A DNA stretch of 64,000 bases from Thunnus maccoyii (lineage: Eukaryota; Chordata; Actinopteri; Scombriformes; Scombridae): assembly GCF_910596095.1 (NCBI RefSeq), contig NC_056537.1, positions 3,572,574-3,636,573 on the forward strand, given 5' to 3'. A model generated the notes under the pieces. It saw nothing but the letters and a program-made list of their open reading frames with translations. It did not search any database and was not told the DNA's origin. The position numbers were made by a program, and so were the translations under genes. This document shows positions 1-10,200 of this stretch, one piece after another (the stretch's first letter is position 1; each line of letters starts with the position of its first letter).

Positions 1-846
1 GAGAAGACAGTGCTGAGCACTGAGGGTGAACCAGAACGGTAAAGTGAAACTCACTATAAAGCTCCGTAAAGCCATTACACACTGACAGTTCATACACTGT
101 TATAAAAATATCAATTGCTTTAAGTTTAATTGTCTAAGTTTAATTGCGCTTTAAGTGGTTTGCAGTCAAACAGGAGGTGAATGTCAAAAGCCAAAAAGGT
201 TGGAAAGTTGTTTCATCTTTAACAATGTGTTGTATTTTAAAAGCATGTTATATTATCCATTGTGTCAAATTGTCATCTGAAAAATAACTAAAGCTGTCAA
301 ATAAATGTAGTGGAGTAGAAAGTTCGCTCTGAAATGTAGTGGAGTGGATGTATAAACTAGCATCTAATGGAAATACTCAAGTAAAGTACAAGTACCTCAA
401 AACTGTACTTAAGTACAATACTTCAGTAAATGTATTTAGTTACTTTCCACCACTGAGCATAATATAATGTCTGTAAATATTAACCCACCTTCTTTTTGTT
501 GGTATGGAGAGATGCTGATACCAAATTCATTTGAATTTATTTGTAGTATTATTGTAGTATTATTAGTGTGGCTTCTTTTAAAAATGGAACAGATGTGGAG
601 GAAAATTAGATATAGTTTGTTTATTTTCATGTATTCAGCTGTAATATTAATTTTCCATATTTATCATTACATGCAAACATCATATAAATTCATTACTTTT
701 GACAACATTAGTGAATGTTTTGCACAGTTTACCAAATTACATAGTTTACACTACAAAGACAACACATCCTCTGGCTTTTGAAAACAAATCTCAGGCAACA
801 AACAAGTGGTCAATTTTTTTTTTATCTTGTGACCTTCCTTGCTCTC
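1..846. other. Intergenic sequence with a hAT-type MITE
   Basis: No gene recognised. The only structured part is a teleost repeat at about 182-455. The reading frames at 436-781 lack any recognisable domain, and the repeat runs into their start. Confidence 0.6.
182..455 (-). mobile_element. Non-autonomous hAT-like MITE, fragment
   Basis: The right end reads CCACCACTG, the complement of the CAGTGGTGG terminus carried by the copies at 16806-16982 and 26194-26350. It is preceded by the repeated motif family of AAGTAC and AAATGTAGTGGAGT. The stretch 182-305 is closely repeated at 28450-28580. The family assignment rests on the terminal motif and on memory of this common teleost repeat; no target-site duplication was checked. 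Confidence 0.6.
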
Positions 847-1116
847 TTAGACCTCTTTTATCAGAAGACCATAAGGACAGATCACCCTTTCAACCATCTG
901 CTGCTTGTCTGTAGGTGATGTTCCCTCCAGGATGCAAACCAGCCAGTATTTGTCATTGTTGTGTTTCTCTCTGTATTCAGGGTTAATTCAATTCTGCAGA
1001 ACCACTTGGTATGTCTTATCTGTCTTGTTGGAAGTGAATTTTTTGGTGTATTTGACCGCCTCAGACATGTACGGGGTCGAGTAAATCCCCCTGCCATACC
1101 TCTGACCCGGGCCTGG
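847..1116 (-). pseudogene. Broken last exon of an unnamed family, possibly ADP-ribosyltransferase-like
   Basis: Read on the minus strand after an acceptor-like tttaacag, this is one 90-codon frame with a single internal TGA (988-990) and a terminal TAA (847-849). It contains RYGRGIYSTPYMSEAVKYT, then VVLQN, the stop, INPEYREKHNNDKYWLV, and it ends PYGLLIKEV. The G-R-G-I-Y...A..Y pattern resembles the G-K-G-I-Y-F...S..Y segment of PARP/ART folds, which is an inference. I recall similar C-termini in uncharacterised fish proteins, with an arginine where the stop lies. No upstream exons were found, so this looks like a dead partial copy. A live gene with readthrough is much less likely. Confidence 0.55.
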
Positions 1117-1902
1117 CTGTTAAATACAAGAATGAGAATTTATCAACTTTGAACAAACTAATATTATCTTTAACACTTCAATTATAGCACTAGTGTTTGC
1201 AGCAATACAGTAATTCTAATATATTACAAACATATTTCTATGCGGCAGAAAATAGTAACCACGTCATGATCTAGCAGCTTTAGACTTTTTTTGAGACTTT
1301 TTCAAATCATTTTTAGTTTCACTGCCTAAAGTTACTTGAATCAAAAACAGGGGGTCATTTTATGTTTCTATTTTACAGTATTAATTTGAAACCATCATCA
1401 GTTGGAGGTTTTAGGAAAACAGCAAGTATATTTTTTCATAAATATGGAAAAAGAGCAGTTCAGACACTGAAAACTGACCTGGAGCCAGTCAGGACAAGTG
1501 GGAGGAGTTTCCTGAAGTAAAATCTAAAAGTCTAAATTACATTGTTTCTAGGAAGAAATACTTCTGTTGAGTTTTTTAAATGTGAAATTTCAATGGTAAG
1601 AAATGGCCTCATACAATTTATGGCGTTACATAGACTGCACTGGTCTAAACAAAAGCTTAACAAAATATTGATCCCTCATGTGAGCGTTGTGGGCTTGTGC
1701 CATCGTCACTGACACACATGTTCTAGAGCTGTGCTAGTTTGTTGAATTATTGCGGTATTTTTCAAACTTTGTCTAAGGATATAATGTTGATTTAGACCCT
1801 TTAAGACCAGTGTTGTTATAGATCCTAATGTGGTGAAAACTAGTTCAGAGTGCAGTGTCAGTCTGCTGCAGAGATTAATATTACTCCACTGGAAGTAGGC
1901 AA
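1117..1902. other. Intergenic, nothing recognised
   Basis: AT-rich single-copy-looking sequence with no coding exon, RNA gene or repeat that I could support. Confidence 0.5.
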
Positions 1903-2372
1903 TAGGGGTGTGTCCAAATACAAATACATTATTCAGCAAAGCACAAATAGTTGGTTTTATACGAATATTTGTTTCATACAAATATTTAAAAAATTATTTG
2001 TTGGGGGTGTTCCCCAGAGATAAAGTTGAGCTACTAACACAAGCAAAGTGCTTTTAAAGACTCTCCATAACCTGTTGTTCCCCTTCTCCTTTCCACAAAG
2101 TTAGGTTGTAAAAAAATAGGCAATAAATGAAAAGTGCAAAGCAATAATTGCCTTTGAAGTTCCTCCCTACACGTTACACAGTGTGCTGTCTCTGTGTTAT
2201 GGGTGTACAAATAGATAGGTCTGGCTACAATGAGGCGTTGAGTAAAGTTTTAGCTCAGTAATTTTCTAAAATTAAAAGTGTAATAAAAGCAAAAACAGGA
2301 TTTTTAAGCCTCTTTCCACTTTTATTCGAATACAAATACAGATACAAATACTAGGATCTCTGCACATCCCTA
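1903..2372. mobile_element. hAT-type MITE with a perfect 8-bp target-site duplication
   Basis: A 470-bp AT-rich element that begins TAGGGGTGTG and ends CACATCCCTA, an imperfect terminal inverted repeat. It is flanked on both sides by the identical octamer GTAGGCAA (1895-1902 and 2373-2380). An 8-bp duplication is the hallmark of hAT-superfamily transposases. There is no coding capacity, so it must have been mobilised in trans. The perfect duplication suggests a fairly recent insertion. Confidence 0.85.
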
Positions 2373-2380
2373 GTAGGCAA

Positions 2381-3080
2381 CAGCCCCTACCCATGCTAAT
2401 TAGATGAGACAAGTGATGATGCATTTAAATTTAGAGAAATCACTGTAATCAGACTAGAAACTGAAATATTAATGAATATTATTACAACCATCTTTACTAC
2501 TAATTACCGATTTACTCTTAATACTCTCAATTCGTCTTGATTACAAACAGAACAGAATACGATCAGACCCTCTATAATAATATTACATGTTTAAATGTAT
2601 TATTTGACATATATTGTCTATTATGAATTCATTATTATGATTAATAGTTTTATATTTTGTATGGCCTATTGTGTAGGTAGTTGTGTTTTTTCCAAGTTCC
2701 AATTGTTAAAAACAGTGTTTAAAAAACAATTTAAAAAATAACAGAAACATGATTTTGATTTCAGAGTCAAAAAAACAGTTATATTAGAGGTATAACTGCC
2801 TTCTCCACCTGCCACCATGATAAATGTTTATTTCCCAACATGCTTCTGTAACCATGTAACAATGTGCAGGTTAGGGAGGGCTCCCCCTGGTGGTTACTGT
2901 CGGTATATTGTGGTAATGACAGTAATAAACAGTAATGAAACAACACAAAGAAGAAAAAAAAAAATCTAATTTCAGAGGTGGCTATCTGAAAACCCAGGCA
3001 CATAAATCCAAAATAACATCTGAGTCAGTGTGTTACATTCTATCACATAAACACTGATAATGATGGATATGTAAACAAAC
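2381..3080. other. Intergenic, nothing recognised
   Basis: AT-rich sequence without a supportable gene. A short open frame around 2779-3003 on the minus strand has a poly-Phe run from a poly-A tract and no domain. Confidence 0.5.
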
Positions 3081-3084
3081 TTTG

Positions 3085-3660
3085 TGTCCTAGTGTCCTTC
3101 GATGATCTTTGATGTCCCATGGTAGGACACAGGCCACTCCCCTGGTACTGACTGGGTAGTGCGGTATCGGGTTCCCAGCCAGGTATTTCCATCATACTTA
3201 TTCAGCACATGTGAGAAGATATTTACACCATTCTTCAAAAAAATATTCCCTCATTTGGTGTTTTGATGATGGTGGTGGAGAACGCTGTCTAACACGTCAG
3301 TCCAAAATCTCCCATAGGTGTTGAATTGGGTTCAGATCTGCTGACTGTGAAGGCCATAGCATAAGATTCACATCATTTTCATACTCATCAAACTATTCAG
3401 TGACCCCTTGTGCCCTATGAATGGGGGCACTGTCATCCTGGAAGAGACCATTCCCATCAGGATAGAAATGTTTCATCATAGAATAAAGATGATCACTCAG
3501 AACAACTTTGTATTGATTTGCAGTGACCCTTCCCTCTAAGGGGACCCAAACCATGCCAGCAAAATGCCCCCCAAAGCATAACAGAGCCACCAGATCCCCT
3601 CACTGTGGGGGTCAAGCACTCAGACCTGAACCGTTTTTTCCTTTAATTTGTCACCCGTCT
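3085..3660 (-). mobile_element. Tc1/mariner transposase remnant
   Basis: The minus-strand translation gives Tc1-type blocks in order: a GSVMLWG-like region (frame at 3393-3590 beginning MALLCFGGHFAGMVW), then LFQDDSAPIHRA, which carries the middle catalytic aspartate, then [19 protein letters not shown] stop codon (around 3398) and a later in-frame stop break the frame. Terminal repeats were not identified. It belongs to a divergent Tc1 lineage, different from the copies at 8372 and 38108. Confidence 0.85.
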
Positions 3661-4090
3661 GTATATCAGGCTTTGGATACACACATGATACTTATTAGTA
3701 GATTTGATCAATGGATTTTATCAATTGGGACAGTGTGCAGTTTTTAAATGTTAAAGATGCACTGCACCGGAGTTAGCTCAGAGCTAATTTGCATCCACAG
3801 CCCGCCACAATCAAAACATACAACAGCACAACAACAAACAGTACAAAGCAAAAGACACACAGAACACACTATACAAAATACAAAGCTACACACAACGACA
3901 CATCACATAAACCCACAATGTCAATTAGAAATTAAAAATGTAAACTTGTAAAATTAAAAACAAGAGTATCTGTGCTAATGAGAGGACAATAGATGGAGTT
4001 TAGACTAGTGGTCACACAGCTGATTGGTCTTTAGTTAATTTTTAATTTGGCCTTGAATGTATTGATTGAACTACAGTTCTTCATATCATC
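3661..4090. other. A/C-rich spacer next to the LINE
   Basis: Contains an ACA/CAA-rich stretch (about 3800-3950) with low complexity. It could be the 3' tail region of the adjacent minus-strand LINE. No gene recognised. Confidence 0.4.
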
Positions 4091-5440
4091 AGGTAGGGCA
4101 TTCCACTAAGTTGTGGCTTTCACTGAGAAAGCTGACCGCCCAAATGCAGTGCGACAAAATGGTATGGTACAATCTTGTATAGAGCATATTCTGGAGGATC
4201 TAATAGAACTTACTGAGTGAATGTACACAAAGTCACATAGAGGAGGAAGGGCCAAACCATTTAAAATTTTATAAACTAAGCATAAATGTGAGAATAATCT
4301 AAAATTCTCAAAGCTCAGTAAATTGTATTTCTCCAGTACCCTACAGTGATGGAAATGCATTGGCTTTTTGTCCAGAGTTTTTGATTTTGTTTGTATAAGA
4401 ACTCAAGAGGTTTTATGGCTGTTTCTCCCACCTGCCCGCAACATGTGATGCAATAAGACATATGGGAAAGAATCATAGCATGCATAAATATCTTGGCTGC
4501 GTCCAAAGAGAGACAGTTTCTAATATGTCTAAAGTTGCTAAGTTGTACTTTACGGTTTTAACTGTTTTTTAACATGTTTCTTAAAGTTCAAATTTCGATC
4601 CAGTGTCACACCAAGATATTTAAAATCAGTAACTATGTCAATTTTTTCACCTTTGATGAAAATATCAGCGTTAGGAGGTTGCACCATGGTTTTTAGAGAA
4701 AAACATACATACATACATTTTGTCTTGTTTACATTTAGACTTGGACATGATTGATCAAGCCAATGTGTGATCCTTTCCAATGCAATTGTTTGCATAGCAG
4801 CAGCTAACTCAGCTGTTTTTGCATGTGTGTACACAACGGTGTGATCTGCATACATTTGCAGTTCTACATCATGAAACTGTTGAGGAAGATCATTAATATA
4901 CAGGCTAAATAATAGGGGACCTCACACTGACCCTTGTAGAACACCCATTGTGCACTTCACGTTACTGGACAGTGTGTCACCAACTTTAACACATTGTATC
5001 CTATTAGATAAATATGAAGACATCCATGCCAGTGCTCTAGATGAGAAGTAAAATTTAGAGAGTTTCGATATTAAAACATCATGATTGACTGTGTCGAATG
5101 CTTTACGCAGATCAAAAAATACAGCACTAACTACTCCTCCTTTATCAAGTCTTGATTTAATTTGCTCCATTAAGAGCAAGATAGCAGTTTCGGTGGAATG
5201 ATTTGCTCTAAAGCCAAATTGCATACAATGTAGACCAAAATTGCTTGTATTAAGAAATGTTGTCAGTTGTTAAATGACAACTTTCTCAGCAACCTTTGAG
5301 AGTACTGGCAGCATACTTATTAGTCTGTAGTTACTGGCTTCAGTATAAGCACAAGTGTAAATAATAAAATTAGTGATGACTGAATTCCATTTAACTGCTT
5401 TAATTTCATTGTTCTGATATTTATTGCTCATGCTGGATGA
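4091..5440 (-). mobile_element. Non-LTR retrotransposon (LINE) reverse-transcriptase remnant
   Basis: On the minus strand the RT blocks appear in order: SNYRLISMLPVLSKVAEKVV (around 5270-5330), QFGFRANHSTETA, FFDLRKAFDTVNHDVL (motif A, near 5100), GVLQGSV followed by a stop, GPLLFSLYINDLP, and MYADHTVVY. The last should contain the catalytic YADD but reads YADH. The C-terminal thumb region follows down to about 4106. In-frame stops and the catalytic Asp-to-His change show that the copy is inactive. Fragments of endonuclease (31279-31707) and linker (40990-41450) elsewhere in the window may be the same or a related family. Confidence 0.92.
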
Positions 5441-5827
5441 CTGTCACATGGCCATGGCTTACTAGAACACTTTAATAGAAACGGAGACATCATTAAGTGA
5501 TTAGTCACACCTGTGCTTCTCTTGCTACAGTATGAAAAGTCAAAATGTTTGCTACTAAAAAGGTCAGTTGCCTTGAAGCTGGGGACAAACCTGAAGACCG
5601 GCTGAAACCAAAGACCAAACAGACCACATGAAGATTGTTTCCACCAACTGCCACCCATTAACCTTAACCCCCACCCTGTCACTCCCTATGCGAACAACCA
5701 TGTGAATGGTTGAATTTGAATACTAATTTGTTAAAGTACCCCTCAAAAAATGTTTTCAGACATAAGGGCAAAAGTTCCCATTCCCTTGAATAAGAATGTG
5801 TGTCCAAACTTTTGACTGGTGCTGTAT
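5420..5827 (-). mobile_element. Tc1-like fragment with terminal repeat
   Basis: The minus strand begins near 5826 with ACAGCACCAGTCAAAAGTTT and then GGACACAC, which I recognise as the terminal sequence of a common fish Tc1 family. The internal part lacks an intact transposase. The left boundary is approximate. Confidence 0.65.
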
Positions 5828-6965
5828 AAAAATAGCTGGCTTTATAGAATATTTTGTGTCTGATACGGTCCACAAAAAGTTAAATTACATTAAAAATCTA
5901 CTACAAGATGTCTCCTACTTCACTGAAAAGTCCATTCCCAGAGTTTATGCACTGGAGGCTTCAAGTTTCCACATCACACTTGTGTAAGTTACATACTGGA
6001 CCATGATTGGCACCAAACTAGATTTGATGTCACAAATAATGCCCAAAGGTACATGTGTTGAACTCAGATTTGAAGTGAGCACAGAGAAACTTTCCCTCTG
6101 CAGCAGAGGAATGTGAAAAAGCTCACAATTTAACCCATATCTGACTTAAAATGGCATTAATTTGTCTTTAGCCACTAGGGGGCAGACATACTCCAAAGCA
6201 AGCACAGACACACAGCCCAAAGCTGTTATGCTAATGTATTAGCTAATATAATATCTCCTTTCCAGGAGCTGCCATCTTGCTTGTGTGACATCATTTGGAG
6301 CCAGAGTCTTTGCAGTAGGGTCAGGCAGCAGGATGAATGTCTGCGGGACACACTCTCTCAGCTATACTGCTGCCTGACGAAGGTTTGAGAGCGGCTGTCA
6401 CAGCTGTCACTCATGACATCACACCCCCTTTTTATATCGTCAAATAACTAATTTAAAAACTTATCAAAAATGAGCACTTGGACACACACCAGCGTGATAA
6501 GAATTACCTAAAATGATAGAAACCATCTTTGGGAAAATTTTACTTGGCGTGTACTTTGATTTTTTTAGTTTGTCCATCTGCTAACATAGAGGTGGCTGGA
6601 CTTATGACCTATAATGCAGCCAGCCACCAGGGGGCGATCGAGATGTTTTGGCTTCACTCATGGGGAGCTGTCATGATGTCAATATTTATATACAGGCAAT
6701 GGCACAGACTGGACCAAAGCTATGGTTTAAAAGAGGTTAAAACATTCTGTATAGCTGCAGAGTTAATAGTGATGAGATGTGGTTTAAAGTGACACCTTTC
6801 ATATTACAAGTAGGCATTTGATTTAGTGTTAATATAAGGAAATAATGCAGCTTTGCATACACATCTTGGCTGCATAAACATTTGGTAATGTACAGATACT
6901 AGTGCACAAAGAACAAGACAAGAAAAACTTCAATTCACATGTACATAAATGTTAATTTGGTACCA
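5828..6965. other. Intergenic with a dispersed teleost repeat
   Basis: The part at about 6590-6710 (CCACCAGGGGGCGATCGAGA to a TATATACAGGCAATGG-like end) matches a widespread short fish repeat remembered from other genomes. The frame at 6529-6792 runs across it and is not a gene. Nothing else was recognised. Confidence 0.45.
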
Positions 6966-6969
6966 CTTT

Positions 6970-6975
6970 TTTATT
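6970..6975 (-). promoter_or_regulatory. Polyadenylation signal of the astacin gene
   Basis: AATAAA on the minus strand, about 250 nt past the TAA of the astacin gene and in a fitting position for its 3' end. Confidence 0.6.
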
Positions 6976-7222
6976 CAATTGTATTAAAGAATGAAGAAAC
7001 ATTTTCAGAATTTCAAAAAAGATGGTATGATGTCTGCACTGGCACTGTGTTGTCAGGGCTGCTTTCATGACCAGGTGGAAAACAGAAACAGAAACATGTT
7101 AAATGCAACAAACACAGCTTTACATTTTCTCATGAGTCACTGCAAGTTAAATTTATACAGAGAACAATAACAACTACAGAAGTACAGCATCTGTCCAAAA
7201 CTTGGGTGTGTACTCTTACTGT

Positions 7223-10200
7223 TTAACACTTGTACAGCCTGTTCAGTCTGAGGATGTCGTTCTTGCTCATCTGGGTGCCAGTGCCAAATTCAACATTTGC
7301 ATTGGGGATGGGCTGCATAGTGGGCTTACTGTTTGCAGAGAAGGCATACCTGAAATTATTAAAACACAGAGGTTACTTTTTTTTTAGTTTATATTAAGAA
7401 TTATTGTTATTCAAATATTGTTGAAAGGGTTCACCCAAAGAAAATCCATTTTCTCTCTCACCTCTAGCCATGCTAATACTGTAGCTTTATGTACTGAGAT
7501 TTTGATACACCTGTCTCAGAGATTTCTCTTATCGCATGTTACTGTGGATAATCCACATACTCTGTGTTAACAGTTTACACTGAAACTACTTTCTGACCCA
7601 GGAAATAGTTAGTATTAAAAACTGTTGATACTGAGGTCTGTGGATTATTCAGATAGAGTAACAAGATGTTGCTGATGAATTCTTAAAATGTAATATAAAC
7701 AAGAAAGTGAAAGTGAAAGTAGTTAAGTATTATAAAATCAGTAATTTGTTGCAATAAACAGATGTTAGATGAAGCAGATCGTAGCATCCCCAACCTGTGG
7801 TACTGCATGACAGAGTTGTAGTCGTAGGGAGTGTTCTGGTTCAGAGTGTTGATCTTGTCAAAGGCGTACGCCAAACCTGAGAAAATGAAAAGCACATGGT
7901 TAACTGTCTTTGTGTTTGTGTTTAGAGATTTGAACTTGACCAATCATCACTTTTAGGATTAGGATTTGGGTTTAAGATTAAGGCTAGATTTAGGCTGCTG
8001 TTTTGGTTGGTAAGTACAGTGAAGTAGATTTGGGAGTTAAGGCAGGATTCTCTCAAAGCTTTTGTGGCTAAATGACCACAGCTTTAAGTCCCTAGGTTCT
8101 CATGACTTCAGCAATTCAATGTTGTTATTTTTTTTTTGAATTCTTCCTTTATTTGACAGTTTAGTGGAGAGACAGTGAATACAGAAAGATATAGCCAGGG
8201 GTATGACATGCAGCAAAGGTCTCACAACTGGGAGTCAAACTGGGGACTCTGCTGCCACGTGGTATGTTCCCTAACCACTAGGCCACTAGGGGCACCCCAA
8301 ATGTTGCCAATTTTAATATTCTATTTTCAGGTGCATGGGGAAACTCCAGTGTGGCAGAAATGATGATAGACAGTACTGTGCAAAAAAATTAGAAACTTTA
8401 GAAATTTAGATTCATATCCGACATGAAATATCACAGAAAGGCGTCTGATTAGTCCCAAATTTATTCTGCAGCATGCCAATGACCCCAAACATACAGTCAA
8501 AGTCATAAAGACCTTCAGTGACAAGAAAAATTAAAGCTGCAAGCAGTGTTGAACAGGCCCTCGCGCCTCCACGCACTTCGGGCTGCAGTGGAATCGAAGG
8601 GCTTCTGTCATTTTCAGACAGTGCAAGAAGGAGATAAACATCACTTCCTTTGTCCACTATTTTGCCTGCTGCTGGGGCTGCGTCACTGAAATTTCGTAGT
8701 CGGTGCTATTCAGCCAGTTTGCATCACTGATGGAACATTGTCATGTAGACGTGTTCAGGAGTCTGATCAAACATATAAAGTTTGGTGCAGACTGGAGCGT
8801 TCACAATAAAGTTATAGCAACTTCCTCTTCAAATATCAAATCTCAACGGTGTGAGGATGAGAATTTTCTGCAGGGTAAGACATGTCTGTCTTGCTCACAC
8901 CTGTGTCATCAAAATCATGCAAGTTTTGGGCCCATTCACTTGAATTTCAATTAGTAAATTGAAAACTTTTGATGAGTTTGTGTGTAAAACAAATTAATTT
9001 CCTAATTTTCATCAAGTCTGTTTTTAGAAAAGTAAAGACTTTTAACCTACATGACCTGGTCAAAGTTTGATTGAAATGTGTACTGTCAGGTGTGTAGAGA
9101 CAATAAGTAACTGTAGCTGGACACAGAAAAATACTTATACATTTGAATGGAGAGTGTGAGCGAACCACTAGGTGCTCGGGCCCTAATAAAGGAAAAACTG
9201 CAGTATAGAGCTACAAATTTTAGTTTTGATGGTATTTTTCTACAGAACTTTATCACTAAACTGTCACCCTCACTCCATTTTCCCCTTCCTCTCATAGGTC
9301 ATCCCCACTACTGAATTATAAATATAAGACCTATAATTATTGTAAATTAAATCATAATGACACCAAACTTCATACAAAGTTTGTATATAATGTACTGTAT
9401 GTATATAGGTCTTTCTGCTGTATCCTACAAAAATGAGCTGCATTCAACTCTCACACCAGTGGCGGCTGGTGACTCAAAAAATTGGGGAGGACGGGAGTAA
9501 AACCAACATGGAATCTTACAACAAACCGCATCAAACTATGTCATTGTCCCCCACCTGATGAAATCGGAGGGGTGCGGGCAATTTTATATGCCAATAAAAC
9601 AATTTGCTTTTAAAAATCAAAACCCCTGAGTGGTGTAAAGGCTGCTTCTTTAAAGACATTTAGCATATACATATTGTTTCTAAACAAAGAAGAGCTCATT
9701 TTAGCCATGGAGTGGTTCAGATGTGTGATTTTATCAACAAAGTGAAATTCAAATTTATACTATTGTTATATTGTGACAACAGATTTATGTTCTCAGCAAA
9801 AACAGACAAGATATCACATGATTTACATGTGTTTCCTATGTATTTTCTTAGTATACAGAAATATATAAAGTACCACAAAGCTTATAATGTGATACAGGGA
9901 CAGATCTGATCATTTTTAGGATCAGCAAAAAAAAGGGGGAGACAAATAAAACTTTACAGAACTTTGTGGCTGCTGCTTAACCAGACTGATCATTAGCAAC
10001 AATGACAAACAAGCTAACTCTCCTGGTTGTTTCTCTGATTGCTTCTCTCTCCAGCCTCCCCGGCAGCGTCCTGCTGCTGCTGCGCTGCACGGTCCAGATA
10101 ATTTCTCCCATTAGCTTAACAACAGTCCTTAACAGTCCTTCCATGGATGTATAAAGAGTCCTTCAGGCTGCTACAACAAGCCAGCTGTTGCATTGGCTAA

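Noticed and set aside
467-781. Possible membrane protein of 104 aa
   Set aside because: Hydrophobic residues reflect AT-rich DNA. No domain or splice context supports it.
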